From Amphritea atlantica (GTDB lineage Bacteria; Pseudomonadota; Gammaproteobacteria; Pseudomonadales; Balneatricaceae): a stretch of DNA of 64,000 nt. Shown here one piece after another: positions 21,442 to 31,407 of this stretch. Location: positions 2,967,001-3,031,000 of the forward strand of contig CP073344.1 of NCBI GenBank assembly GCA_024397875.1. The letters run 5' to 3'. Numbering within the stretch: position 1 is the stretch's first letter; each line of letters begins with the position of its first letter. Both the position numbers and the translations under genes were made by a program. The notes under the pieces were generated by a model. It worked only from the letters and a program-made list of their open reading frames with translations, searched no databases and had not been told where the DNA came from.

Positions 21442-22790
21442 AGCGCCTCCACCGATTCAATAAAAGCATCACCCCGTGCCGGAAAGCCACTGAACATATC
21501 AAAACTAGCACAGGCAGGAGACAGTAATACGATGTCTCCGGGTCGGGCCTGTCCGGCAGCTATTGAAACGGCCTCCTGCATGGTGGCGGCATACTGCCCT
21601 TCCAGACAACTGACCGCCTGATCAATCAATCCGCCATCCTGACCAATCAGCACCAGAGCCCGTCCCGCTGTCTGTAGCGGTGCGTTCAGATCGCTGAAAT
21701 CAGCCCCTTTTCCAACACCACCGGCAATCAGCACAATCTTGTTATCGGGTGCCAGGTTTGCAGCCAGACCATTGATTGCGGCTACCGTAGCGCCTACGTT
21801 AGTGCCTTTACTGTCATTAAAGAAGGTAACGCCCTGCTTATCATCGACCCACTGGCAGCGATGTTTCAGTCCGGCAAAGTTCTTCAGCGTTTGCAGCATC
21901 GACGCCAGCGGAATATTCACCGCCTCACCCAACGCCAGCGATGCCAGCGCATTGGCGATATTGTGCTGGCCCTGAATATTTAGTTCGCTGACCGCCAGCA
22001 ATGGCTTCAGCCCACGGGCCAGATACAGCTCACCGTTCTGTTCTGATAAACCAAACTGGTTAAGATCCGGACGCCCCAGGCCAAAACTGGAGACTTTCAC
22101 GCCCGTACTGACCAGTGGTGATGTCAACGGATCATCGCGATTGATAATGACGTTCGCTGCGCCTTTGAATATGCGGTGCTTCGCCTGATAGTAAAGCGGC
22201 AGACTGTTGCTGTAACGATCCAGATGATCAGGACTGACATTCAGGACTGTTGCGGCGGCGGCCCGCAGATCATTGACGGTCTCCAACTGGAAGCTGGACA
22301 GTTCGAGCACATAGAGTTGCTGCTCGCCACGACTCAGCATATCCAGCACCGGAGTCCCCAGATTGCCACCGATACCGGTATCGATCCCGGCATCCAGCGC
22401 CATCTGGCCGACCAGCGTTGTCACGGTACTCTTGGCATTGGAACCGGTGATCGCAACAATTGGGGCGGTGACCGCCTGACAGAACAGATCAATATCACCG
22501 CTCAGCTTAACGCCGGCCGCAACCGCAGCCTGAATCGCCGGCTGATCTTTAGCTACCCCGGGGCTCAGCAGAATTTCAGTGGCGCGGCACAGCAGCGCCT
22601 GATCCAGCTCGCCGCAGTGCAGTTCTGCCTCAGGAAATTCTGCGCGAATCAACTCCAGATTGGGGGGCGCATCACGGGTATCAACCAGAATGAACGGAAC
22701 ACCTTTGCCTGCCAGATAACGGGCGCAGGAAAGCCCGGTCTGTCCCAGACCGATAATAATCCGCAGTTGATCCGTTGCTATCAGGCTCAC
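21438..22790 (-). CDS. murD: UDP-N-acetylmuramoyl-L-alanine--D-glutamate ligase MurD
   Basis: Adds D-Glu to UDP-MurNAc-L-Ala. The IIIGLGQTGLSCARYL segment binds the UDP part, AITGSNAKSTVTTLV is the ATP loop, and FFNDSKGTNVGATVAAI is the MurD signature. The length of 450 residues is normal. The start is GTG at 22790 with a GGAGC ribosome-binding site 6 nt upstream; 10 nt separate it from mraY. Confidence 0.96.
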   Translation of the reverse strand: MSLIATDQLRIIIGLGQTGLSCARYLAGKGVPFILVDTRDAPPNLELIRAEFPEAELHCGELDQALLCRATEILLSPGVAKDQPAIQAAVAAGVKLSGDIDLFCQAVTAPIVAITGSNAKSTVTTLVGQMALDAGIDTGIGGNLGTPVLDMLSRGEQQLYVLELSSFQLETVNDLRAAAATVLNVSPDHLDRYSNSLPLYYQAKHRIFKGAANVIINRDDPLTSPLVSTGVKVSSFGLGRPDLNQFGLSEQNGELYLARGLKPLLAVSELNIQGQHNIANALASLALGEAVNIPLASMLQTLKNFAGLKHRCQWVDDKQGVTFFNDSKGTNVGATVAAINGLAANLAPDNKIVLIAGGVGKGADFSDLNAPLQTAGRALVLIGQDGGLIDQAVSCLEGQYAATMQEAVSIAAGQARPGDIVLLSPACASFDMFSGFPARGDAFIESVEAL

Positions 22791-22800
22791 AATCGCTCCG

Positions 22801-23883
22801 TTAACGTATTTTCAGGGTGGCCAGCCCAATCAGAACCAGGACCACGGTAATAATCCAGAAGCGCACAATTACGCGGGGTTCAGGCCAGCCTTTCAGTTCA
22901 AAATGGTGGTGCAGCGGTGCCATTCTGAAGATCCGTCTTCCAGTCAGCTTAAATGACGCCACCTGAAGAATCACCGAGACCGTTTCAATCACAAATACGC
23001 CGCCCATAATCATCAGCACCAGCTCCTGGCGAACGATAACGGCGATAACACCCAGTGCAGCGCCCAGCGCCAGCGCCCCTACATCCCCCATAAAGACCTG
23101 AGCGGGATAAGTGTTAAACCAGAGAAACCCCAGCCCGGCACCAACAATCGAACCACAGATAATAATCAGCTCACCGGAGCCGGCGATATAAGGTATATGC
23201 AGATAGCTGGCAAAGTTAACGTTACCTCCGAGATAGGCAAAAAATCCCAGCGCACCGGCAACCAGCACCGTGGGAAGAATGGCCAGACCATCCAGACCAT
23301 CGGTCAGGTTAACCGCATTGGAGGTTCCTACAATCACGAAATAGGTAAAGACAATAAAGAACAGCCCCATCTCGATAGCAACATCTTTAAAGATCGGAAT
23401 AATCAGCTGCGTCTCTGCCGGCCCTGTCGCGGTCATGTAAAGTACAATAGCGGCACCCAGACCACCGACCGATTGCCAGAAATATTTCCAGCGTGCCGGC
23501 AACCCACGGGTGCTCTTCTCAATTACCATCCGGTAATCATCGACCCAGCCAACCGCACCAAAGATAAAGGTCACACCCAGCACGATCCAGGTATACCGGT
23601 TGCTCAGGTCAGACCAGAGCAGACTGCTAATCATGATCGCCAGAATGATCAGCGCACCACCCATCGTCGGCGTGCCCGCTTTACTGAAATGGGATTCAGG
23701 CCCGTCACTGCGTACAGTCTGGCCAATCTGCTTACTCTTAAGCTTGCGGATCAGCGCAGGCCCCAGCATCAGCGAGATCGCCAGCGCTGTAAGCACGCCA
23801 AGTATTCCGCGCAACGTCAGATAGCTGAATACGGAGAAAAAACTACTATATTCAGCCAGCCAGTTGGCCAAAAGCAATAACAT
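22801..23883 (-). CDS. mraY: Phospho-MurNAc-pentapeptide transferase MraY (lipid I synthase)
   Basis: Ten-helix inner-membrane enzyme that transfers phospho-MurNAc-pentapeptide to undecaprenyl phosphate. Visible signatures: [33 protein letters not shown] (DD motif), [25 protein letters not shown], and the [13 protein letters not shown] histidine motif. The length of 360 residues equals E. coli MraY. ATG at 23883 shares one base with the murF stop (TGATG). Confidence 0.98.
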   Translation of the reverse strand: MLLLLANWLAEYSSFFSVFSYLTLRGILGVLTALAISLMLGPALIRKLKSKQIGQTVRSDGPESHFSKAGTPTMGGALIILAIMISSLLWSDLSNRYTWIVLGVTFIFGAVGWVDDYRMVIEKSTRGLPARWKYFWQSVGGLGAAIVLYMTATGPAETQLIIPIFKDVAIEMGLFFIVFTYFVIVGTSNAVNLTDGLDGLAILPTVLVAGALGFFAYLGGNVNFASYLHIPYIAGSGELIIICGSIVGAGLGFLWFNTYPAQVFMGDVGALALGAALGVIAVIVRQELVLMIMGGVFVIETVSVILQVASFKLTGRRIFRMAPLHHHFELKGWPEPRVIVRFWIITVVLVLIGLATLKIR

Positions 23884-25271
23884 CAGTGACTACCCCCATC
23901 GGTAGAGCCTGTCTTAGTCAGGCCTGTTACAATTTGATCCATTCCCGCACTGCGGGATCCTTTCACCAGCACAGAACGCTTACGCTTTGGCAACTGCCGC
24001 AGATAGCTCAACAGCTCAGCTTTATCGTTAAAGTGTCGGGCGTTATTGCCTCCAGCCACGATAAACCCATCATGTGTTGCCGCACAGAGTGTGCCGCAGC
24101 TCAATAACAGGTCGATCGGCCGGGTCGCGGCAAACTCGCCCACCTCCCGGTGTTTTTCGTCGGCTCCGGCACCCAGTTCACCCATATCCCCCAGCACCAG
24201 AACCTTTTCCCCCTCCAGCTCTGACAACGCATCGATTGCCGCCTTCACTGCATCAGGATTAGCGTTATAACTGTCATCGATAATCAGCGTGGATTTATCC
24301 AGCTGTATCGGACGCATCCGTCCTGCAACCCCCTGAAACTCACTCAGTCCCTGCACTGCAACGTCAGGCTGACAACCATCAGCCAGCACTGCAGCGGCCG
24401 CGGCAAGCGCATTGCTCACATTGTGCCGCCCCATCACCGCAAGGCTTAGCGGATATTGCTGGCCCCGGTAATTGAGGCCGAAGGCATAACAGCCGTTCGG
24501 CTGCAAACAGATATCTGAGGCAAAAACCGAAGCCTCGCGGTCCTCTGTCGAAAACGTCATCACGGGTTGCTGCTGTAACATGCTCAGCCAGATATCCGCA
24601 TGCGGATCATCCAGATTAACCACCGCAGTACCGCTTTCCGACAACCCTTCAAAAATTTCTGCCTTCGCCTGCACCACACCTCTGAGAGAGCCAAACCCTT
24701 CAAGGTGGGCACCAAAGGCATTATTCAGAATCGCGACATCCGGCTTTGTCAGATGAGTACTGTAAGCGATCTCATGAGCACCACTGGCGCCCATTTCAAT
24801 CACCCCGTAGCGATCACCGACTGACAGTCTTAACAGGGTCAGCGGCACTCCGATATCGTTGTTCAGGTTCCCCTGAGTCGCCAGAGTCTGCCCACGGAGA
24901 CGGTTGATTGATGCCAGCATCTCTTTCACCGTGGTTTTTCCACTACTACCGGTCACCGCAAACATCGAACCGCTAAACCGGTCACGGTTATAGGCCGCTG
25001 TATTGCCCAGTGCCATGCGGGTATTACTGACCACCAGCTGAGGGACATCTACATCGACCTCATGCTCAACTACCACAGCAACAGCACCATCAGCAACCGC
25101 CTGAGTTACAAAGTCATGGGCATCAAAATGTTCCCCCCGCAGAGCGATAAAAAGATCACCCGCACAGATGTTTCGTGTATCGGTGCTTACGCCCTGCACA
25201 TCGCAACTGCCGCCAATCAGTCGGGCTGACAGCGCTGTCGCCAGCTCACTGAGACTAAAGGGACCATTCAC
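23883..25271 (-). CDS. murF: UDP-MurNAc-tripeptide--D-Ala-D-Ala ligase MurF
   Basis: Completes the UDP-MurNAc-pentapeptide by adding D-Ala-D-Ala. The ATP loop is [14 protein letters not shown], with [14 protein letters not shown] and [15 protein letters not shown] as MurF-specific segments. The length of 462 residues is normal. The start is GTG at 25271, overlapping the murE stop as GTGA, so translation is probably coupled. Confidence 0.96.
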   Translation of the reverse strand: MNGPFSLSELATALSARLIGGSCDVQGVSTDTRNICAGDLFIALRGEHFDAHDFVTQAVADGAVAVVVEHEVDVDVPQLVVSNTRMALGNTAAYNRDRFSGSMFAVTGSSGKTTVKEMLASINRLRGQTLATQGNLNNDIGVPLTLLRLSVGDRYGVIEMGASGAHEIAYSTHLTKPDVAILNNAFGAHLEGFGSLRGVVQAKAEIFEGLSESGTAVVNLDDPHADIWLSMLQQQPVMTFSTEDREASVFASDICLQPNGCYAFGLNYRGQQYPLSLAVMGRHNVSNALAAAAAVLADGCQPDVAVQGLSEFQGVAGRMRPIQLDKSTLIIDDSYNANPDAVKAAIDALSELEGEKVLVLGDMGELGAGADEKHREVGEFAATRPIDLLLSCGTLCAATHDGFIVAGGNNARHFNDKAELLSYLRQLPKRKRSVLVKGSRSAGMDQIVTGLTKTGSTDGGSH

Positions 25272-26770
25272 CGTGAACGCTCCTGCTTTTCAGTCTGCTC
25301 AGCGGGCATACCCAATGCGTCTCTGGCCACCGCCAGATCATCGAATGGCATCTTCACACCTTGTATATCCTGATAATTTTCATGTCCTTTTCCGGCAATC
25401 AATAAAATATCCTGCAGCTGCAGAGCCGCTATTGCCTGTTCGATAGCGCGCTTTCGATCAGCTTCACAGATCACATTCTCTGTACTGCCAAAGCCCGCCA
25501 TAATCATGCTGGTAATGTGTTGCGGATCTTCTGTCCGGGGGTTGTCGCTGGTGACCACGATACGATCAGCCAGCCGCTCTGCCACTTCTGCCATCTGGGC
25601 TCTTTTACCCGTATCCCGGTCACCGCCACAACCAAACACACACCATAGCAGTCCCTCGCAGTGGCTGCGCAGGGCTTCAAGCGCTTTTTCCAGCGCATCC
25701 GGGGTATGGGCATAATCCACCACAACCAGCGGCTGCTTCCGGGACACCAACTGCATCCGTCCGGCAACTGGCGTCAGGTTACCCAGAGCAGTCTCAATCT
25801 GATTCAGCGGGTAACCCATTTTTTCTATGAGAGCGATAGCCAGCAGCAGATTACTCAGGTTAAAGCGCCCGATAAGACCTGTATCCAGCCCAAAGGTTCC
25901 CTGAGGCGTCTCAATCCGGGCGCTAATTCCGGTTGCCGACAACTTCACCCCGCTGGCTCGTACTAGCGCCCGCTCAGACTCGCCAAAACCAATCCTGTCC
26001 TGGCCATCTTTACGCGCCAGAATAGTTGCTCCATAAGGGTCATCGGCATTCACCACCTGATGCTCAATATCCATGTCGAAAAACAGTCGTGCTTTAGCCG
26101 CACCGTAGTTCTCCATATCACCGTGATAATCAAGGTGATCCCGCGACAGATTGGTAAATCCTGCAGCCCTGAAATGCACACCACTGACCCGCTGCTGATC
26201 CAGTGCGTGACTGGATACCTCCATCACCACGGCTGTTGCCCCTTCACTGCGCAATTCAGCCAACAGACGATGCACACCAATGGCGTCCGGCGTGGTATGG
26301 CTCGCTTCGCTAAGCTGCCCCAGCAGACCATTGCCTACGGTTCCAATCAGGCCACAGACCTCTCCGCACCCTTCCAGCAGCTGAGCGATATAGTGGGCAC
26401 AGGAGGTTTTACCGTTGGTGCCGGTAACACCCACCACCCGCATATGAAGAGAAGGTTCCCCAAAGAAACGCGAAGCCACCTCGCCAATCAGTGCGGCAAC
26501 ATCTGTCACACCGATCAGCGGGATGGTCACATCAATAGAGTCCGCTGCAGCCAGTTCTGCGTCATCAACAATCGCAGCAACTGCCCCTTCTGCTGCAGCG
26601 GAGCAAACAAAATCGATCCCTTTATGGTTCACACCATTACGGGCAAAAAACAGATCGCCCGGTTTAACTATTCGACTATCCTGACAAATACCGCTGATCT
26701 TCAGCTGCGCCAGATCACTGCCAGCCAGTTGCGGTATCAGTTCGGCCAGATGAAAGTGGGCCCGGCTCAT
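25268..26770 (-). CDS. murE: UDP-MurNAc-L-Ala-D-Glu--meso-diaminopimelate ligase MurE
   Basis: Adds meso-diaminopimelate to the stem peptide. The ATP loop is VTGTNGKTSCAHYIAQLL; FGCGGDRDTGKRAQMAEVA and the DNPRTEDP motif (the segment specific for meso-DAP) indicate the gram-negative form. The length of 500 residues is normal. ATG at 26770 overlaps the ftsI stop (ATGA). Confidence 0.97.
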   Translation of the reverse strand: MSRAHFHLAELIPQLAGSDLAQLKISGICQDSRIVKPGDLFFARNGVNHKGIDFVCSAAAEGAVAAIVDDAELAAADSIDVTIPLIGVTDVAALIGEVASRFFGEPSLHMRVVGVTGTNGKTSCAHYIAQLLEGCGEVCGLIGTVGNGLLGQLSEASHTTPDAIGVHRLLAELRSEGATAVVMEVSSHALDQQRVSGVHFRAAGFTNLSRDHLDYHGDMENYGAAKARLFFDMDIEHQVVNADDPYGATILARKDGQDRIGFGESERALVRASGVKLSATGISARIETPQGTFGLDTGLIGRFNLSNLLLAIALIEKMGYPLNQIETALGNLTPVAGRMQLVSRKQPLVVVDYAHTPDALEKALEALRSHCEGLLWCVFGCGGDRDTGKRAQMAEVAERLADRIVVTSDNPRTEDPQHITSMIMAGFGSTENVICEADRKRAIEQAIAALQLQDILLIAGKGHENYQDIQGVKMPFDDLAVARDALGMPAEQTEKQERSR

Positions 26771-28482
26771 TTCATCACCATCTGAGTCTTCACGGGCTGC
26801 CAGTTATCCGGTGCCACATTCAACATTCTCAGTGCACCGCCGACCACCCGCGAAAACAGCGGCGCAGCCACTTCACCACCGTAGTACTCCTGTCCTTTCG
26901 GATTATCAACCATAACCACGGCGACGATTTCAGGATTATCAATCGGTGCCACACCGGCAAAAATGGACACGTACTGATCGTCCTCATAGCCTCCGGTTCC
27001 GACCTTATGCACCGTACCGGTCTTACCCCCAACCCGATAACCCTCAATGGCTGCACGACGCCCGGTGCCACCACTCTGAGTTACCGTTTCCATCATTTCC
27101 AGAACCTCACGGGCCACCTTTTCAGGCATGACCCGGGTACCCGGCTCCGGCCGGTCAAGCTTCAGCAGCGATACATGCCGCACCAGACCACCGGTTGCAA
27201 ATGGCAGATACGCCTGTGCCAGCTGCAGTGGTGTTACTGAGAGACCATAGCCATAGGCCATGGTGGCACGCTCGACAAGCTGCCTTTCTGACAGATATGG
27301 CAACACGCCTGGCTGCTCTCCGGGAAATCCGGTACCGGGCACCTGACCCAGACCAACATTCTGGAACACGTTACGCACAGCATCACCGTGCATACTCAGC
27401 GCCAGCTTGGTAACCCCGACGTTACTGGACTTGGTAATAATGCGTCCCAGATCGAGCTCACCATAATTACGATGATCACGGATCGTATTGCCTTTCACCC
27501 GGATATAGCCCGGCGAGGTATCGATCACACTATCCTGGGTATACTTCCCACTCATCAGCGCGGCAGCGATCGTCAGCGGCTTCATGGTGGAACCCGGCTC
27601 AAAAGTGTCTGTCACCGCCCGGTTTCGCAGTGATTTCATATCACTGCCAAGATTACTCCGGTCATTCGGGTTGTAAGAGGGCTGATTAACCATCGCCAGC
27701 ACTTCACCCGTATGTACATCAAGCACTACCATCGCGGCTGAATCGGCCTTATGGGCCTGCACCGCCGCTTTAAGCTCACGATACGCCAGATACTGTAGCC
27801 GCAGATCAATACTCAACTGCAAATCCTTACCCTGAGCCATCGGCTCCAGCTCACGGATATGCTTCACTGTGCGTCCGAGCAGATCCCGCATCACCAGTTT
27901 TTTGCCCGGCACACCCTGTAACCAGTCCTCGAACGCCAACTCAATGCCTTCCTGCCCTACGCCATCAACACTGGTAAAACCTACCAAATGGGTAGCAACC
28001 TCAGCAGCGGGATAGAAACGTTTATACTCACGATCAACATAGACTCCGGGTATATGAAGACCTTCGACCTGTTCCGCCTGATTCGGCGTCATCTGCCGTT
28101 TCAGATAGATAAACTGCTTATCGCGGAACTGCGCTACCCGCTTCAGCAGAGCGGTTTTATTGGTGTCGGTCAGAGTCGCCAGCTTATTGATCGAAGCATT
28201 TTGCAGATCAAACTCTTTCGGATTCATCCATACCGTTGAGACCGGTGCACTCACAGACAGCGGCAGCCCGTTACGGTCGCTGATCATACCCCGATGAGCA
28301 GGAATGACAGCAGTACGCAGAACCCGGGCATCCCCCTGACGCTTCAGAAACGCCTGCTCCTGAACATTCAGTGACAGCATCTTACCGGCAATGGCTGCTG
28401 CAATCAGAAACAGCAGCAAAAACACCAGCCATAAGCGCCAGCCCCTTGCAGCACGAGCTTGAAAGTCCTGCTCATCGCTCAT
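26767..28482 (-). CDS. ftsI: Septal peptidoglycan transpeptidase FtsI (PBP3)
   Basis: Class B penicillin-binding protein that cross-links septal peptidoglycan. One N-terminal membrane anchor (WRLWLVFLLLFLIAAAIAG) is followed by a pedestal domain. The transpeptidase domain has S298-T-M-K301 as nucleophile motif, the SSNVG motif and K487-T-G-T. The length of 571 residues is close to E. coli PBP3 (588). The start at 28482 overlaps ftsL by 11 nt. Confidence 0.97.
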   Translation of the reverse strand: MSDEQDFQARAARGWRLWLVFLLLFLIAAAIAGKMLSLNVQEQAFLKRQGDARVLRTAVIPAHRGMISDRNGLPLSVSAPVSTVWMNPKEFDLQNASINKLATLTDTNKTALLKRVAQFRDKQFIYLKRQMTPNQAEQVEGLHIPGVYVDREYKRFYPAAEVATHLVGFTSVDGVGQEGIELAFEDWLQGVPGKKLVMRDLLGRTVKHIRELEPMAQGKDLQLSIDLRLQYLAYRELKAAVQAHKADSAAMVVLDVHTGEVLAMVNQPSYNPNDRSNLGSDMKSLRNRAVTDTFEPGSTMKPLTIAAALMSGKYTQDSVIDTSPGYIRVKGNTIRDHRNYGELDLGRIITKSSNVGVTKLALSMHGDAVRNVFQNVGLGQVPGTGFPGEQPGVLPYLSERQLVERATMAYGYGLSVTPLQLAQAYLPFATGGLVRHVSLLKLDRPEPGTRVMPEKVAREVLEMMETVTQSGGTGRRAAIEGYRVGGKTGTVHKVGTGGYEDDQYVSIFAGVAPIDNPEIVAVVMVDNPKGQEYYGGEVAAPLFSRVVGGALRMLNVAPDNWQPVKTQMVMK

Positions 28483-28822
28483 CTCTGATCACCTCGACCT
28501 GCTCAGGAATTCGCATTCCCAGGCGTTTAATTGCCACCGACTCGACCCTGTTATTGGCGGCCAGCGTCCCCTGCTCCAGTAGTAGTTGCCCCCATTCAAC
28601 CTGCAACTCATCCCACTGTTGTACCAATTCCTGCTGCTGGTTAAAAAGAATCCGGTACTGATGTGCAGACCAGATAACCAACAGCGATGACACCACAACC
28701 AGACAAACCATACAAAACAGCATCAACGCTGGCTTAACCAGCTCAACAGGCTCTATCACCGCGTCAACCTGCGGCTCTTCCTGAGCCTTCAGCCACCCCG
28801 GCAGCGGCACACTCAGTTTCAT
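28472..28822 (-). CDS. ftsL: Cell division protein FtsL
   Basis: Small bitopic divisome protein of 116 residues. A cytoplasmic N-terminus of about 30 residues precedes a hydrophobic helix (about 31-53), then a periplasmic coiled-coil rich in Gln/Glu/Leu ([19 protein letters not shown]) and the family ending [12 protein letters not shown]. It forms a complex with FtsB and FtsQ. The gene lies between rsmH and ftsI, overlapping rsmH by ATGA. Sequence conservation in FtsL is low, so position and architecture carry the call. Confidence 0.93.
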   Translation of the reverse strand: MKLSVPLPGWLKAQEEPQVDAVIEPVELVKPALMLFCMVCLVVVSSLLVIWSAHQYRILFNQQQELVQQWDELQVEWGQLLLEQGTLAANNRVESVAIKRLGMRIPEQVEVIRDER

Positions 28823-29757
28823 CGTACTTTTTTCGCTGCCCGCATGACTGCACTGCGTGAACGGGGATTACCGGACACCTCATCCTGACCCGCTTTAACC
28901 GCCTTACCCACCGCTTTCAGACGTATATTCAACATATCATCGGTCACTGGAATACCCGGCGGCAGGTGCTCATCACCCTTCACATATTTGCGGATGAAAC
29001 GCTTCACAATCCGGTCTTCCAGTGAGTGAAAGCTGATTACCACAAGACGCCCGCCTGGTTTTAACACGTCCAGCGCCTGATCGAGACAGTCCTCCAGATC
29101 TTCCAGCTCCCGGTTGATAAAGATCCGGATTCCCTGAAAAGCACGGGTCGCTGGATTTTTACCCTTTTCCCATGCCGGGTTGGCCTCGGTAATAATTTTC
29201 GCCAGACGTCCGGTTGTTACGATGGGCTCCTGTTCTCGCTCATTAATAATGGCACGGGCCATCCGTCTCGAATGACGCTCTTCACCGTAGGTATAGAGCA
29301 CATCCGCAATTTCTTTCTCTGCCGCCCTGGCGATCCACTCTGCAGCGCTCTCGCCCACATCCGGATTCATCCGCATATCCAGCGGACCATCCGCCATAAA
29401 ACTGAATCCCCGGTTCGGGTCATCCAGCTGCGGCGATGAAACCCCCAGATCCAGTAACACGCCATCAACCTTACCCGCCAGTTCACGCCGGCGCACGAAC
29501 TCTTCCAGTTGAGCAAATGAGCCCCGTTCAATACTGAAACGCGCATCATCACCAAACCGTTCGGCTGCGCAGGCAATCGCCTCAGGGTCCTTATCAATCC
29601 CCATCAATCGTCCCTGTTCTGACAACCGGCTCAACACCAGCTCTGAATGGCCACCACGACCAAAGGTGCCATCAATATAGAAACCGTCCGGATCTTCGAC
29701 CAGGGTATCCACAGCCTCATTCAGCAGAACCGTGATATGCTTATACTCTGCACTCAT
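28819..29757 (-). CDS. rsmH: 16S rRNA m4C1402 methyltransferase RsmH
   Basis: SAM-dependent enzyme that N4-methylates C1402 of 16S rRNA in the decoding centre. The start [17 protein letters not shown], the SAM-binding [16 protein letters not shown] segment, [20 protein letters not shown] and [15 protein letters not shown] are diagnostic. The length of 312 residues is normal. Second gene of the dcw operon, 18 nt after mraZ. The partner enzyme RsmI, acting on the same nucleotide, is encoded 1.6 kb upstream at 31.4 kb. Confidence 0.97.
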   Translation of the reverse strand: MSAEYKHITVLLNEAVDTLVEDPDGFYIDGTFGRGGHSELVLSRLSEQGRLMGIDKDPEAIACAAERFGDDARFSIERGSFAQLEEFVRRRELAGKVDGVLLDLGVSSPQLDDPNRGFSFMADGPLDMRMNPDVGESAAEWIARAAEKEIADVLYTYGEERHSRRMARAIINEREQEPIVTTGRLAKIITEANPAWEKGKNPATRAFQGIRIFINRELEDLEDCLDQALDVLKPGGRLVVISFHSLEDRIVKRFIRKYVKGDEHLPPGIPVTDDMLNIRLKAVGKAVKAGQDEVSGNPRSRSAVMRAAKKVR

Positions 29758-29775
29758 GTGCTAACCCCTGTCGGT

Positions 29776-30231
29776 TTAAAGTGATAAATTCTGTAATTCT
29801 TCCGGTAGCTCCGCGCCACCGTCAGCTTCTGCAAGATACTCTTCGCGCGTCGCCAACCAGCGCTCTTCGCTCCAGATCTCAAACTTGTTACCCTGCCCCA
29901 GCAAGACGATTTTCTTACTCAGCTCGGCATATTCACGCAACGGCGCAGGCAATAATAACCGACCATTTCCATCCATATCCAGATCGGTCGCATGACCAAT
30001 CAGTAATCGCTGAATACGACGTACCGCAGGCTTAAAACTTGACAGCGCCTGAATCTTAGCCTGAATATCGTCCCATTCGGCAAGGGGATAGAGCAACAGG
30101 CAACGTTCCTCGGTATCAATCGTTGCTACCAACTGGCCGCAGCAGTGCTCCGTGATCGTGTCACGGTAGCGTGCTGGTATGGCCATACGGCCTTTAGCAT
30201 CCAGATTGATAGGATTGACCCCTCGAAACAC
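29776..30231 (-). CDS. mraZ: Transcriptional repressor MraZ
   Basis: AbrB-fold DNA-binding protein that represses the dcw promoter. Two SpoVT/AbrB-like repeats are visible: FRGVNPINLDAKGRMAIPAR and GHATDLDMDGNGRLLLPAPL. The start used is GTG at 30231, which fits the usual first residues and has a GGAG ribosome-binding site about 7 nt upstream; a TTG at 30246 is less likely. The length is 151 residues. First gene of the dcw operon, with three MraZ boxes directly upstream. Confidence 0.95.
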   Translation of the reverse strand: MFRGVNPINLDAKGRMAIPARYRDTITEHCCGQLVATIDTEERCLLLYPLAEWDDIQAKIQALSSFKPAVRRIQRLLIGHATDLDMDGNGRLLLPAPLREYAELSKKIVLLGQGNKFEIWSEERWLATREEYLAEADGGAELPEELQNLSL

Positions 30232-30259
30232 GAAAAAGTTCTCCAAAAAACCAAATTAA

Positions 30260-30284
30260 CCCACATTTACCCACAATTCCCCAC
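30260..30284 (-). promoter_or_regulatory. MraZ operator: three GTGGG boxes with 5-nt spacers
   Basis: On the minus strand GTGGG occurs at 30280-30284, 30270-30274 and 30260-30264, exactly 10 bp apart. This is the direct-repeat arrangement reported for MraZ binding upstream of mraZ in E. coli and other bacteria. The boxes lie between the predicted transcription start and the mraZ start codon. A fourth GTGGG (30307-30311) lies between the -35 and -10 boxes but is out of phase. Confidence 0.88.
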
Positions 30285-30292
30285 TAGTGCAC

Positions 30293-30321
30293 ACTATAGA
30301 AATTAACCCACGGGTTTGCAA
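30293..30321 (-). promoter_or_regulatory. Main dcw promoter (Pmra)
   Basis: On the minus strand TTGCAA (30316-30321) and TATAGT (30293-30298) are 17 bp apart, the ideal sigma-70 spacing. The predicted start is near 30286, right at the first MraZ box, so MraZ would block initiation or early elongation. Confidence 0.75.
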
Positions 30322-30549
30322 GGGAGAAACTCCTCGTGACCGGGTTATAAAGAGACTGTTTATTAGCAAGACAGATACAGAAAATCGGGAAGTTGAAAGA
30401 CTAAATAAAAACCGTTTGAATTACAGAGAGTTAAAAATACAAATACCCACCATTACAGAAAGTAATCAGGTCTAAGATGAAAAAAAAGAAATAAATAAAG
30501 TATGCGACATATCAAAAGTTCAAAATCAGCAGCAGGTAAAACGACTCAC

Positions 30550-30599
30550 CCAAAACCGGAGATCAGCTAACTGCAGGTCAGACTATATAGCTGATCAAT
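30550..30599. other. Inverted repeat downstream of the rnpB repeats
   Basis: GATCAGCTA and TAGCTGATC form a 9-bp stem around an 18-nt loop (about 30561-30596), between the end of the rnpB-derived repeats and the dcw promoter. No U-run follows on either strand, so it is a weak terminator candidate. The AT-rich stretch 30322-30550 shows no credible gene; a 62-codon frame there has no ribosome-binding site or recognisable product. Confidence 0.35.
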
Positions 30600-30607
30600 T
30601 CAAAAAG

Positions 30608-30988
30608 AACTCATCATTCACGATAAGCCCTGCGCCTTCTGATGAGCTGTCGGGGACAATCACTCATCTGAACAAAAAATAAATTGCAGCACTCGTCGAT
30701 GAGCCCTGTTTCTTCTGATGAGCTGTCGGGGACAATCACTCATCTAAACAAAAAATAAATTGTAGCACTCGTCGATGAGCCCTGTTTCTTCTGATGAGCT
30801 GTCGGGGACAATCACTCATCTGAACAAAAAATAAATTGCAGCACTCGCCGATAAGCCCTGTTTCTTCTGATGAGCTGTCGGGGACAATCACTCATCTGAA
30901 CAAATAATAAAGTGTAGAGTTCGTCGATGAGCCCTGTTTCTTCTGATGAGCTGTCAGGGACAATCACTCATCTGAACAAATAATAAAG
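30608..30988 (-). repeat. Five 76-bp tandem repeats derived from the rnpB 3' end
   Basis: The motif GACAATCACTCATCT recurs at 30655, 30731, 30807, 30883 and 30959, exactly 76 bp apart; the related GACAATCATTCATCT inside rnpB itself lies at 31023. Each unit repeats the last part of rnpB (the TAGAGTTCG.CGATAAGCC region in variants) plus about 12 extra bp. In the RNA each unit would form a hairpin (GAUGAG with CUCAUC, inner UUGUC with GACAG) followed by an AU-rich stretch. E. coli rnpB is also followed by tandem repeats that include its 3' end. Confidence 0.9.
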
Positions 30989-31347
<359 letters not shown>

Positions 31348-31354
31348 GGCGCAC

Positions 31355-31382
31355 AGGATACCAGTAAGACTGTCATAAGCAA
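31355..31382 (-). promoter_or_regulatory. rnpB promoter
   Basis: On the minus strand TTGCTT (31377-31382) and TATCCT (31355-31360) are 16 bp apart, with the start of P1 8 nt after the -10 box. The position fits a transcript that begins at the mature 5' end. Confidence 0.7.
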
Positions 31383-31407
31383 GCAGAACCAAGCTGCAGG
31401 CAATGAA

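Noticed and set aside
30287..30475. 62-codon plus-strand frame upstream of the dcw promoter
   Set aside because: No ribosome-binding site, overlaps the dcw promoter, Lys/Arg/Asn-rich composition as in AT-rich noncoding DNA.
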